Positions 43,675 to 52,115 of a DNA stretch of 64,000 nt are shown piece by piece. Position numbers and translations under genes: made by a program. The notes under the pieces were generated by a model. The model was not told the origin of the DNA, ran no database searches, and worked only from the letters and a program-made list of their open reading frames with translations. The stretch covers positions 372,001 to 436,000 of the forward strand of contig NZ_SIZW01000041.1 in the NCBI RefSeq assembly GCF_009866805.1, written 5' to 3'. The DNA is from Schauerella aestuarii. GTDB taxonomy: Bacteria > Pseudomonadota > Gammaproteobacteria > Burkholderiales > Burkholderiaceae_B. The number at the start of each line of letters is the position of its first letter. Positions within the stretch are counted from its first letter, which is position 1.

Positions 43675-45228
43675 ATGCTGACGCTGCTGCGGTTTTTTCG
43701 TATCGTCTGGATTTCGCTGCGCTTCGGCCTGGACGAACTCGTGCTGTCCAGCTTCAACCACCCGGTTGCAACAGGCTTGTTGCGCGTCATCCGCTTCGGT
43801 ACGCGGCCCAAGTCGCCGCGCGGCGTTCGCCTGCGACGGGCGCTCGAAACGCTGGGCCCCATTTTCGTCAAGTTCGGCCAGGTGCTGTCCACGCGCCGCG
43901 ATCTGATCCCCGCGGATATCGCCGTCGAGCTGGCGCTGTTGCAGGATCGTGTGCCGCCGTTTCCATCGGCGGAAGCCGCCGCCTGCATCAAGGCTGCCTT
44001 GGGGGCGCCGCCCGAAAAGCTATTCGCCCATTTCGAAGTCGACCCGGTAGCGTCGGCCTCGATTGCCCAGGTTCACTTTGCCGTGCTGCACGACGGCCGC
44101 GATGTGGCCGTGAAAGTATTGCGCCCCGGCATGCTGGGCATCATCGATCAGGATCTGGCGCTGCTCAAGCTTGTGGCGCGGGTGATCGAAAAACTGGGAC
44201 CCGACGGCCGCAGGCTCAAGCCGCGCGAAGTGGTTGCGGAGTTCGACAAATACCTGCACGACGAGCTCGATCTGGTGCGCGAGGCATCCAATTGCAGCCA
44301 GTTGCGCCGTAATTTCGGTCCGGATACCGGGCGCGGCGGCATGCTGATGGTGCCTGAGGTGGTGTGGGAGTACACCGCCACCACGGTGTTCACGATGGAG
44401 CGCATGCGCGGCATTCCGATCAGCCAGATCGATCGGCTGCGGGCGGCGGGGGTCGATATCGAGAAGCTGGCCCGCAGCGGCGTCGAGATCTTCTTCACAC
44501 AGGTGTTTGCGGACGGCTTCTTTCATGCCGACATGCACCCAGGTAATATTTACGTGTCCGATCAAGCGGAAACACTGGGTCAGTACATCGCGCTGGATTT
44601 CGGCATCGTCGGGTCATTGTCCGAATTCGACAAGAACTATCTGGCGCAAAATTTCCTCGCTTTTTTCCATCGGGACTACCGTCGTGTGGCGCAGTTACAC
44701 ATCGAATCGGGTTGGGTTCCGGCGGATACGCGCGAAGAAGAGCTCGAAGGCGCGGTACGTGCTGTATGTGAGCCGTACTTCGATCGTCCGCTTTCTGAAA
44801 TCTCGCTCGGCCAGGTGTTGATGCGCCTCTTCCAGACCTCGCGACGATTTAATGTCGAAATTCAGCCGCAACTGGTACTGTTGCAAAAGACGCTGCTGAA
44901 CATCGAGGGCATGGGGCGCGACCTGGATCCGAATCTGGATTTGTGGAAAACAGCCAAGCCTTATCTCGAACGCTGGATGCATGAGCGTATGGGATTTGCC
45001 GGATTGCGGCAGAAACTGAAAAAAGAAGCCGTGCATTGGGCACAGCTTCTCCCCGAAATCCCCCGGTTGGTTCACGACAATTTGAACCGACCGCACGCTT
45101 CTCCGGTCTTAATCAATGAATTGGTGCTGCTACGACGTGCGCAAGAACAAAATAACCGCCTGTTGACAGCCATTGCAGCCGTTTTGGCGGTTGCGGTGGC
45201 GGTAGGCATTTGGGCGATCACACGTTGA
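43675..45228 (+). CDS. ubiB: Ubiquinone biosynthesis protein UbiB (ABC1/ADCK kinase-like)
   Basis: A 517-residue atypical kinase. The KxGQ region ([17 protein letters not shown]), the QDRVPPF segment, [22 protein letters not shown], and the catalytic HADMHPGN and DFGIVGSL motifs are all present. Two C-terminal TM helices include [20 protein letters not shown]. It is required for ubiquinone synthesis, probably in extracting or handling lipid intermediates at the inner membrane. It follows ubiJ with a 3-bp gap. Confidence 0.97.
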   Translation: MLTLLRFFRIVWISLRFGLDELVLSSFNHPVATGLLRVIRFGTRPKSPRGVRLRRALETLGPIFVKFGQVLSTRRDLIPADIAVELALLQDRVPPFPSAEAAACIKAALGAPPEKLFAHFEVDPVASASIAQVHFAVLHDGRDVAVKVLRPGMLGIIDQDLALLKLVARVIEKLGPDGRRLKPREVVAEFDKYLHDELDLVREASNCSQLRRNFGPDTGRGGMLMVPEVVWEYTATTVFTMERMRGIPISQIDRLRAAGVDIEKLARSGVEIFFTQVFADGFFHADMHPGNIYVSDQAETLGQYIALDFGIVGSLSEFDKNYLAQNFLAFFHRDYRRVAQLHIESGWVPADTREEELEGAVRAVCEPYFDRPLSEISLGQVLMRLFQTSRRFNVEIQPQLVLLQKTLLNIEGMGRDLDPNLDLWKTAKPYLERWMHERMGFAGLRQKLKKEAVHWAQLLPEIPRLVHDNLNRPHASPVLINELVLLRRAQEQNNRLLTAIAAVLAVAVAVGIWAITR

Positions 45229-45323
45229 TCAATCACAGGCAGTCCACCTGACCGGACTAAAACGGTCATGGAAATATAACAAGACGGTCACGATGCATTC
45301 GTGCCACGAGGGGATAACGGTGT

Positions 45324-45416
45324 ATGCGACCACTCAAGCGTGCCGCCACCGACCCGCCATCCTCATCGGCCAGGACTGACTTCATGTTTGCGCGGGAACA
45401 CGACATTAAGGGCTAG
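45324..45416 (+). other. Possible 30-codon leader ORF before the ferritin-like gene
   Basis: ATG at 45324 opens a 30-codon frame ending TAG three bases before the ferritin-like ATG, with GAGGGG about 10 bp upstream. The peptide is basic and resembles no known protein. Given high GC it may be chance. Confidence 0.2.
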
Positions 45417-45419
45417 ATC

Positions 45420-46319
45420 ATGCTTTATCCTGAACTCTTCAAGAATATGGAAGCGGTGCGCTGGAATATGGGCACCGATATCCCGTGGCATTTGTTCGAT
45501 CGCAGCAAACTCACCGATGAGCAGGCCCAAACCGTCAAGATGAACGCCATCACCGAGTGGGCGGCACTGCCCGCGGTGGAAATGTTCCTGCGTGACAACC
45601 GGGAAGATAGTGATTTCAGCGCCTTCATGTCGGTGTGGTTTTTCGAAGAGCAGAAGCACTCGCTGGTGATGATGGAGTATCTGCGCCGTTTCGTGCCGGA
45701 TATGTGTCCCACCGAAGAAGAGCTGCACAAGGTGCGCTTCGATTTCGATCCGGCGCCCGAGCTCGAAACATTGATGCTGCACTTCTGCGGCGAAGTGCGC
45801 CTGAACCACTGGTACCGCCGGGCGGCCGAATGGCATACCGAGCCGGTCATCAAAGAAATCTACCGTACGTTGGCACGTGACGAAGCGCGTCACGCCGGTG
45901 CTTACCTGCAGTACATGCGCCGGGCCCTGCATAACCGCGGTGAGTCGGTCAGCCAGCACGCACGCGTCGCGTTCTCGAAGATCGGCGTACTGATGGCGTC
46001 CGCGTCGCGCACGCCCCAGGCGTTGCACCCGACCAACCTGCACGTCAACAAGGACATGTTCCCCAATGACACCGTGCAGTCCAAGCTGCCCGAGCCGGGC
46101 TGGCTGGAGCATTGGCTGAACAGCCAGATTCACTTCGACAACGATTGGGAAGGCAAGGTGGCCTCGCGCATCCTGCATATCCTGTCGAAGCTCATGGATC
46201 GCAGTTTCGATACGGTCAAGGACCTGAATCTGTTCCGCAAGGAAATGACCAACAGTCTCGCCGCTCAAAAGCATAGCGAGAGCGGCATCATCCAGGTGCC
46301 GGCCGGAGTGCTGCGTTGA
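45420..46319 (+). CDS. Ferritin-like diiron protein (desaturase-related)
   Basis: A 299-residue helical protein with two EXXH motifs, E77QKH80 (FFEEQKHSLV) and E155ARH158 (LARDEARHAG), plus Glu46 and Glu125 spaced as further ligands. This fits a four-helix-bundle diiron centre like those of acyl-ACP desaturases and related oxidases. The substrate is unknown. The stop overlaps the start of the heptose adenylyltransferase gene, so the two are cotranscribed. Confidence 0.85.
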   Translation: MLYPELFKNMEAVRWNMGTDIPWHLFDRSKLTDEQAQTVKMNAITEWAALPAVEMFLRDNREDSDFSAFMSVWFFEEQKHSLVMMEYLRRFVPDMCPTEEELHKVRFDFDPAPELETLMLHFCGEVRLNHWYRRAAEWHTEPVIKEIYRTLARDEARHAGAYLQYMRRALHNRGESVSQHARVAFSKIGVLMASASRTPQALHPTNLHVNKDMFPNDTVQSKLPEPGWLEHWLNSQIHFDNDWEGKVASRILHILSKLMDRSFDTVKDLNLFRKEMTNSLAAQKHSESGIIQVPAGVLR

Positions 46320-46822
46320 GCGCAGTGCCAGCCGTGCCCCAGGCGCGGTTCGAGGTCAAGGTGATGTCGCGGGAAGCCTGCGAAGCGGCTGTCGCAGCGG
46401 GCCAATTCGCCCGGCCGCTGGTGTTTACCAATGGCGTGTTCGATCTGTTGCATCGCGGGCACGCGACCTACCTGGATCAGGCGGCTCAGTTGGGGGCCAC
46501 GTTGATCGTGGCCATCAACACCGACGCTTCGGTCAAGCGGTTGGGAAAGGGCGACGATCGCCCGCTCAATACGACAGTGGATCGCGCGGCCGTATTAGCG
46601 GCGCTGAGCTGCGTGGATGCGGTCACGGTGTTCGAAGAACAGACGCCCGAAGCGCTGATTGCTGCCTTGAAGCCTGATTTGATCGTGAAGGGCGGCGACT
46701 ACGACATGGCCGTGCTGCCGGAAACCGCGTTGGTCGAATCATGGGGCGGCCGCGCGGTGGCGATCCCGTTTGAATTCGAACGATCAACGACTGCGTTGGT
46801 TAAGAAAATCCGGGGGCGCTGA
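46316..46822 (+). CDS. rfaE2: D-glycero-beta-D-manno-heptose 1-phosphate adenylyltransferase
   Basis: A 168-residue nucleotidyltransferase with LVFTNGVFDLLHRGHATYLD (HxGH at 46-49), AINTDASVKRLGKGDDRP and LIVKGGDYD, as in the C-terminal half of HldE. It adenylates heptose 1-phosphate for LPS core synthesis; the kinase half is not in the window, so this is the split form. The TTG start at 46316 has GGAG 8 bp upstream and overlaps the preceding stop; ATG 46364 is a weaker alternative. The 3' end overlaps the convergent tolC gene by 39 bp. Confidence 0.9.
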   Translation: MSAVPAVPQARFEVKVMSREACEAAVAAGQFARPLVFTNGVFDLLHRGHATYLDQAAQLGATLIVAINTDASVKRLGKGDDRPLNTTVDRAAVLAALSCVDAVTVFEEQTPEALIAALKPDLIVKGGDYDMAVLPETALVESWGGRAVAIPFEFERSTTALVKKIRGR

Positions 46823-48565
46823 GTCCGGCACCTGGCTGCCATCGGGTGGTACCCATGGCGCTGAAATGCCTTTGGTTGCCGTATTCGGTGTCGAATCCGG
46901 TGCCGTATTCGGGAACGCGTTGGGCGCCGCATTGGGTGCCAGATAGGGAGCGGGAGAGGGCGTCGGCATGGCGCCCGGCGCGCTTCTCGAACGCCCAGCA
47001 GGCGCTGCCGACGACCCCGCAGGCGGGGCGACGGGGCTGCCGTAGATCGGTGCTGCCGGCGTGCTCAGACCCGATCCGCTCGTCGGTCCTCCGGTCGTTC
47101 CAGCGGCAGGCGCGATAGCAGGCCCCAACGGGCCGCCAGCGCCGCGATTGCTGCGGGCGTTGCCGCCGGCCGCTTTGCCTGGTGCCAGGCCCGTCATGCC
47201 CGACCTGCGGGTGTCCGCCGGCTTTTCGATCGCGGGCGGACCGAACCGCAACAACTGATTGATGGCATCCAGATCGGCTTCGGCCAGAATGCCGCTCGTC
47301 GCTTTCAGGCGCAAGCCGTCGATCAGGGTGTTGTAGCGCACCTGCGCCAGATCGCGCTGGGTCGCATAGAGCTGCTGCTCAGCATTGAGCACATCCAGAT
47401 TGATCCGCACGCCAACTTCATAGCCCAGCCGGTTGGCCTCGACGGCCGAGCGGCTCGAGCGCTCGCCGGCTTCCAGCGCGCGTACGCGCAGCAGACCCGT
47501 CGTGACACCGGTGTAGTACTGGCGTGCCAGTTGCAGGGCCTGGCGGCGCGACGTTTCGGCATTGAAGCGCGCGCGTTGCTCGAGCTGCACACTCTCCGTG
47601 ACGCGTGACGAGACGGCGCCGCCGGTATAGAAGGGCATCGACACGACGACACCGATGCTGTTGTCGATCGGTCGGCCCGAACCGGGATTAGTCAGGCGCG
47701 AGTCGGTAGCGCTGCCTGACGAGGCGCGCAGGGCGACGATGGGGTAGAAGCCGCTGCGTGCGATCTCGATATCGCGTTGCGCGATGCGGGTTTGCAGCTC
47801 TGCGCGCACCACTTCCAGGCTGGAGCTCTGCGCCTGCGACGACCATGCCTCTAGGCGTGCCGGTTGGGGCGCCGGCAGTGGCGTGCCGCTGGGCAGGCGA
47901 GCGAGGCTGCCGGGTGGGTTGCCGACGATCTGCGTCAGGCGGTCGCGCTGCACCTCGAGCAGGTTCTGCAACTGCAGTTCTTGCGCCACGATCAAGTCGT
48001 AGCGGGACTGCGCCTCATAGGTATCGGTGATCGTGGCATTGCCGAGCTCGAAGTTGCGTTGCGCCGATTCCACCTGCTCGGCAATGGCGCTTTTCTCAGC
48101 GACGGTGGCAGCAAGCTGATCCTCGAACGACAGCACGTTGAAGTAGGCTTCGGACACGCGCAACAGCAGATCCTGAAACGCCTGCTGCAGCTGGACTTCG
48201 ACATCGGCGACGACGAGCTTCGATTGCTCGTAGGTTTTATAGCTGCCCCAGTCGAACAAGGGCTGCGTGAGCACGAGATCCCAGGTGCCCCGTGTGCCGG
48301 AGGTGTCGCGGCGAAAGCCCGAGGTGCTGCGCACATCCCGATACTCGCCGCCGGCCTCGGCCGACACATAGGGGAGCAGATTGGCACGGGCCTGCGGCTG
48401 CCGCTCGAGGCCGGCGCGGTAGGCGGCGCGTGCGGCCGAATAGGTGGGGTCGCTGACCAGCGCGTCGCGCCAGGCCTGCATCAGATCCTGCGAATGGCTG
48501 GTCGTCGCGCTTGCCCATAGGGCCAGCGCGCATCCGATGCGGGCGGCCAGCCGGGCGGTGTGCAC
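46784..48565 (-). CDS. tolC: TolC family outer membrane efflux protein with long disordered C-terminal tail
   Basis: A 593-residue protein. The signal peptide is at about 1-25 (ending SHS/Q). Two OEP repeats with long coiled coils follow (FQDLLLRVSEAYFNVLSFEDQLA; ATDSRLTNPGSG; DVLNAEQQLYATQRDLAQVRYN) up to about residue 440. It forms the trimeric outer membrane channel of type I secretion and RND efflux. About 150 C-terminal residues are Pro/Ala/Gly/Asn-rich with short APN/PNT repeats, longer than in E. coli TolC. The start is GTG 48565, 3 bp after pcm. The end overlaps rfaE2 by 39 bp. Confidence 0.93.
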   Translation of the reverse strand: MHTARLAARIGCALALWASATTSHSQDLMQAWRDALVSDPTYSAARAAYRAGLERQPQARANLLPYVSAEAGGEYRDVRSTSGFRRDTSGTRGTWDLVLTQPLFDWGSYKTYEQSKLVVADVEVQLQQAFQDLLLRVSEAYFNVLSFEDQLAATVAEKSAIAEQVESAQRNFELGNATITDTYEAQSRYDLIVAQELQLQNLLEVQRDRLTQIVGNPPGSLARLPSGTPLPAPQPARLEAWSSQAQSSSLEVVRAELQTRIAQRDIEIARSGFYPIVALRASSGSATDSRLTNPGSGRPIDNSIGVVVSMPFYTGGAVSSRVTESVQLEQRARFNAETSRRQALQLARQYYTGVTTGLLRVRALEAGERSSRSAVEANRLGYEVGVRINLDVLNAEQQLYATQRDLAQVRYNTLIDGLRLKATSGILAEADLDAINQLLRFGPPAIEKPADTRRSGMTGLAPGKAAGGNARSNRGAGGPLGPAIAPAAGTTGGPTSGSGLSTPAAPIYGSPVAPPAGSSAAPAGRSRSAPGAMPTPSPAPYLAPNAAPNAFPNTAPDSTPNTATKGISAPWVPPDGSQVPDSAPPDFLNQRSR

Positions 48566-48568
48566 CGT

Positions 48569-49249
48569 TTAGAACTTGAATTGCGAAACGGTCGCGCCGC
48601 GCAACGGCTTGATGACCGTTTCGAACAACGTCACGGTTTCGAAAGTGGCCGCCGTAGTGCGCGTGATGCGGCAGGCCGTCATCACGGGCGCTTGCCCGAC
48701 CACGATGACCATGCGGCCGCCCACACGCAACTGATAGCGCAGGGCGTCCGGTACGACCGGGACCGAACCGGTGACGAGAATCGCATCGTATTCGGTGGAG
48801 CCCCAGCCATTGCGGCCATCGCCGGTTTCGACCTTGACGTTCTTCACGCCATTCTGCTGCAGATTGGCCTGAGCGAACCCGGCCAGACGGCTATCGATTT
48901 CGACCGACGTGACCTGCTGCGCAATATGGGCGATCAAGGCGGCCTGATAACCCGACCCCGTGCCGATTTCGAGCACACAGTCGTTGGCGTTGAGCAACAA
49001 TTCCTGCGTCAGGCGAGCTTCGACCTTCGGCGCCAGCATGGTTTCGCGCGTATCGGCACCGTTCACCGTCAACGGCAGCTCCAGGTCGGAAAACGCCATC
49101 GCACGCACCGGGGCCGGCACGAACGCTTCGCGGCGCACGTCGAACAAGGTGGCGAGCACCGTTTCGTCGAGCACATCCCAAGGCCGGATCTGCTGTTCGA
49201 TCATGTTGAAACGGGCTTGTTCGAGATCGGGGAGCGTGGAAGCGTTCAT
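48569..49249 (-). CDS. pcm: Protein-L-isoaspartate O-methyltransferase
   Basis: A 226-residue SAM methyltransferase. It has the N-terminal MIEQQIRPWDVLDETVLATL, motif I VLEIGTGSGYQAALIA, and post-I VTSVEID, as in PCMT. It repairs isoaspartyl residues. It lies directly upstream of tolC (3-bp gap) on the same strand, an arrangement common in betaproteobacteria. ATG 49249 is chosen from the family start; an upstream extension in the same frame is noncoding-like. Confidence 0.93.
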   Translation of the reverse strand: MNASTLPDLEQARFNMIEQQIRPWDVLDETVLATLFDVRREAFVPAPVRAMAFSDLELPLTVNGADTRETMLAPKVEARLTQELLLNANDCVLEIGTGSGYQAALIAHIAQQVTSVEIDSRLAGFAQANLQQNGVKNVKVETGDGRNGWGSTEYDAILVTGSVPVVPDALRYQLRVGGRMVIVVGQAPVMTACRITRTTAATFETVTLFETVIKPLRGATVSQFKF

Positions 49250-49319
49250 GATGACGGAAATTAGGAGTAGCGGATAAAAGGACGGCGCGCGGTCTATTGT
49301 ACCGATTCGTGACGGCGGG

Positions 49320-50138
49320 CTACCACAGCGCGTGGAAGTGATGCACCGGCCCGTGACCGGAGCCCACATTGAGCGTGTCGGCAGCAGCCAGGGCCGCGGT
49401 GAGGTAGTCCTTGGCGCGCCGCGCGGCTTCGGGCACATCGTTCGTTTGCGGAATCAGCGCAGCCAGCGCAGCCGACAGCGTGCAACCGGTGCCATGGGTG
49501 TTTTTGGTGAGAATGCGGCGGCCCGGCAATTCGATCATGCGATCGCCGTCGAAGAGCAGATCGACGATGTCGTCACTGGGCAAATGCCCGCCTTTGAGCA
49601 TCACCCAGCGATGGCCGGAGTACGCCAGCAGATTGCGCAGCTTCTCGGCCACGCGGCGCATTTCGCGGATCGTGTCGACCTGGCGTTCGCCGAGCAGCAC
49701 GCCGGCTTCGGGCAGATTGGGCGTGAGCACGGTCGTTTGCGGCAACAGGGCTTCGCGCAGCGCGCCGACGGCTTTGCGCTCGAGCAGCATGTCGCCGCTT
49801 TTGGCGATCATCACCGGATCGAGCACGATGTGGGCCGGGGTGTGCTTGGCGAGCTTCTCGGCCACGACCAACGTCACGCGCTCCTGGCCCAGCATCCCGA
49901 TCTTGACGGCCGCAATGGCTACGTCGTCGAACAGCGTGTCGATCTGCAAGCCGACGAAATCGGGGTCGACCGGCGAGATACCGGTCACGCCTTTGGTGTT
50001 CTGTGCCGTCAGGGCAGCGATCACGCCGCATCCATACGTGCCCAGCGCGCTCATCGTCTTGACGTCGGCGAGCACGCCCGCACCGGCTGAGGGATCCACC
50101 CCGGCAATGCTGAGGGTGTTGTAGATGGGATCGGCCAC
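49320..50138 (-). CDS. thiD: Hydroxymethylpyrimidine/phosphomethylpyrimidine kinase
   Basis: A 272-residue ribokinase-like kinase. The start region IAGVDPSAGAGVLADVKT, the middle LDPVMIAKSGDMLLE, and the C-terminal NTHGTGCTLSAALAA (catalytic Cys/Gly loop) match ThiD. It phosphorylates HMP and HMP-P for thiamine synthesis. I prefer GTG 50138, which has AAAGG six bases upstream; a TTG at 50144 overlapping the thiG stop is an alternative. It is cotranscribed with thiG. Confidence 0.94.
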   Translation of the reverse strand: MADPIYNTLSIAGVDPSAGAGVLADVKTMSALGTYGCGVIAALTAQNTKGVTGISPVDPDFVGLQIDTLFDDVAIAAVKIGMLGQERVTLVVAEKLAKHTPAHIVLDPVMIAKSGDMLLERKAVGALREALLPQTTVLTPNLPEAGVLLGERQVDTIREMRRVAEKLRNLLAYSGHRWVMLKGGHLPSDDIVDLLFDGDRMIELPGRRILTKNTHGTGCTLSAALAALIPQTNDVPEAARRAKDYLTAALAAADTLNVGSGHGPVHHFHALW

Positions 50139-50140
50139 GG

Positions 50141-50947
50141 TCAACCTTTGTGCGCGGTAATCAAGCCTTCGGTGGGCGAGCTGGGCTGGGCGCTGTAGAG
50201 CTTTTTGGGCACGCGTCCAGCCAGATAGGCTTCGCGGCCGGCTTCAACCGCCTTTTTCATGGCGCTGGCCATCAGAATGGGATCGCGGGCGCCGGCGATG
50301 GCGGTGTTCATCAACACCCCGTCGCAGCCGAGTTCCATGGCGATGGCGGCATCCGAGGCCGTGCCCACGCCGGCATCCACGAGCACCGGCACGCGAGCCT
50401 GATCGATGATGAGGCGCAGGTTCCATGGGTTGAGAATGCCCATGCCCGAGCCGATCAACGAGGCCAGCGGCATCACCGCCACCACGCCGATATCTTCGAG
50501 CATGCGGCACTGGATGGGATCGTCGGTGCAATACACCATCACCTGAAAGCCGTCTTTGACCAAGGTGCGGGCGGCAGCCAGCGTTTCCGGCATGTTGGGA
50601 AACAGGTTGGTCGGGTCGCCCAGCACTTCCAGCTTCACCAGCGAGTGACCGTCGAGCAGCTCGCGCGCCAGACGCAGCGTGCGCACGGCATCATCGGCGG
50701 AATAGCAGCCCGCCGTGTTGGGCAACAAGGTGAACTGCGAGGGCGGCACGCTGTCGAGCAGGCTGGGCTCGTTGGCATTCTGGCCGATATTGGTGCGGCG
50801 GATGGCGACAGTGACGATTTGCGTGCCGCTGGCGTCGAGCGCCTCGCGGGTTTGCGCAAAATCGCGATACTTGCCGGTGCCGACGAGCAGTCGCGACGTG
50901 TAGGCCTTGCCGGCAATGGTAAGCGTGTCGGGAGCGGATGTGGTCAT
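50141..50947 (-). CDS. thiG: Thiazole synthase
   Basis: A 268-residue TIM barrel. The Schiff-base Lys lies in [17 protein letters not shown], and the phosphate-binding motifs [15 protein letters not shown] and [28 protein letters not shown] are intact. It makes the thiazole phosphate moiety of thiamine from deoxyxylulose phosphate and ThiS thiocarboxylate. No thiS gene fits in the 111 bp upstream, unlike the usual thiS-thiG order, so ThiS must be encoded elsewhere. Confidence 0.96.
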   Translation of the reverse strand: MTTSAPDTLTIAGKAYTSRLLVGTGKYRDFAQTREALDASGTQIVTVAIRRTNIGQNANEPSLLDSVPPSQFTLLPNTAGCYSADDAVRTLRLARELLDGHSLVKLEVLGDPTNLFPNMPETLAAARTLVKDGFQVMVYCTDDPIQCRMLEDIGVVAVMPLASLIGSGMGILNPWNLRLIIDQARVPVLVDAGVGTASDAAIAMELGCDGVLMNTAIAGARDPILMASAMKKAVEAGREAYLAGRVPKKLYSAQPSSPTEGLITAHKG

Positions 50948-51058
50948 GGGGCGATGCGTGAGGGTCGCGGGCGAGCCGCGATGAAAGGCGTAGGAGGCCG
51001 CGCACGAGGCGGCGCTTAATCCGCCATGATAAAGCAGTGTGGCGAAATGCGGTCCGAT

Positions 51059-51421
51059 TCAGCTGCGGCCGATCGGGCTTGCCTCGTTCAGACGCGCCAG
51101 AATGCCGTCCAACGTCTCACCAACGTTGTGCGCGCTACGTTTTGCCGTTTGATATAGCTTGATCATGAAGTCGTAGCCGTTCTCGCCGTCATCCACTGCC
51201 CAATTGTCCAGCCGCTCCCCATCGAGGGTATTCAGCGAAAACGCGACGAAGCCCAAGTCGGTATTCTCGTCGAAGCCAGACCAGATCTGAAACTTCGTTC
51301 CGGGCGAGATCTGAACTTCAAACGTGCTCGCGTGGAAGGTTTTGCCCCATTTCACTTCGCCCTGGTCGGTGCGTGAAAGGAGCTTGTGGACAATTTCGCG
51401 ATAGTCGTTGGGAATAGCCAT
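51059..51421 (-). CDS. Hypothetical protein, second gene of an unrecognised two-gene cassette
   Basis: A 120-residue, mildly acidic, soluble protein without signal or membrane segment. It begins MAIPNDYREIVHKLLSRTDQ and has a predicted beta-rich centre (FEVQISPGTKFQIWSG, FVAFSLNTLDGERLDNW) and a helical end (YDFMIKLYQTAKRSAHNVGE). I do not recognise the family. ATG 51421 begins one base after the stop of the membrane protein gene, so the two are coupled. The base composition is visibly less GC-rich than neighbours, suggesting an acquired segment. Confidence 0.75.
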   Translation of the reverse strand: MAIPNDYREIVHKLLSRTDQGEVKWGKTFHASTFEVQISPGTKFQIWSGFDENTDLGFVAFSLNTLDGERLDNWAVDDGENGYDFMIKLYQTAKRSAHNVGETLDGILARLNEASPIGRS

Positions 51422-51422
51422 G

Positions 51423-51986
51423 TCAGAACGCCGCCATTGCGGTTTTGGAAGCCAAGGTTATAAATTCGTCGCGCGTGGCAGATACTCGTGCGAGTAGTTC
51501 GAGTCGATTGTCCACATCGAGCCGGTTTATCGATTGGGCGCGGCTGAGATCCGATTCGATCCTCCAGATGTTCTCTTTCATGCTTGGCCAGCGTTTGGAT
51601 TCATTTACGTGTGGCCCCGTCGGGTGGCCTTCCAGTTCTGCCACCATCTCGCGAAGTCGAACTGCCGCGCTTGCAGATGCCTCGATACGTGTCTGCACCA
51701 GCACATCGTGCAATACCTTCGTTTGCGCCGCAATTTTCTGCAAGTTGGTCATCGACTCAAATCGTCGAAACGAATGTACGGTAGCAACGGTCGCGGCCTT
51801 TGCCGCTTCCGCAGCGGTATGCGTTTTGTTGATCTGCCTGACTGCAATGGCGAATCCAAGCACGGTAACCAAGAGCCCCACAATCCCGATCGTATCGGAG
51901 AACGTGAGCGTCTCAGGCCATGCCGAGAAATGCCAACGATCCAACGAAAATGCGGGAAGGAATGTGATGTGATCGGAGAGACGCAT
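51423..51986 (-). CDS. Hypothetical single-pass membrane protein, first gene of the cassette
   Basis: A 187-residue protein. After about 30 residues comes one TM segment (TIGIVGLLVTVLGFAIAV), then an Ala/Gln-rich helical cytoplasmic or periplasmic domain (about 55-185) likely to form coiled coils. No catalytic motif is seen and the family is not recognised. Membrane helix plus soluble partner is a layout shared by many small defence or stress cassettes, but nothing specific supports that role. It has lower GC than the flanking thiG and btuF genes. Confidence 0.75.
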   Translation of the reverse strand: MRLSDHITFLPAFSLDRWHFSAWPETLTFSDTIGIVGLLVTVLGFAIAVRQINKTHTAAEAAKAATVATVHSFRRFESMTNLQKIAAQTKVLHDVLVQTRIEASASAAVRLREMVAELEGHPTGPHVNESKRWPSMKENIWRIESDLSRAQSINRLDVDNRLELLARVSATRDEFITLASKTAMAAF

Positions 51987-52115
51987 TGCACAACATGTGG
52001 CTGACGAAGCTTTGTAAGTTCGGGACCCTGCGCCCGACTTAGTGGGTCAAGTGAGGTGCCTCCTGCTGGCTTCCAGTGTAATCCTGGTGCCTTTGGCAAA
52101 CACGAACCTTTACCT

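Noticed and set aside
50948-51058. Searched for thiS upstream of thiG
   Set aside because: The gap is too short and no frame ends in the GG required of ThiS.
51445-51972. Ser-rich plus-strand frame over the unknown membrane protein gene
   Set aside because: The minus-strand gene has a clean TM helix and is coupled to its partner; the plus frame is low complexity.
52015-52039. Imperfect hairpin AAGT-CGGG / CCCG-ACTT near the cassette start
   Set aside because: Bulged short stem without T tract; no clear role.
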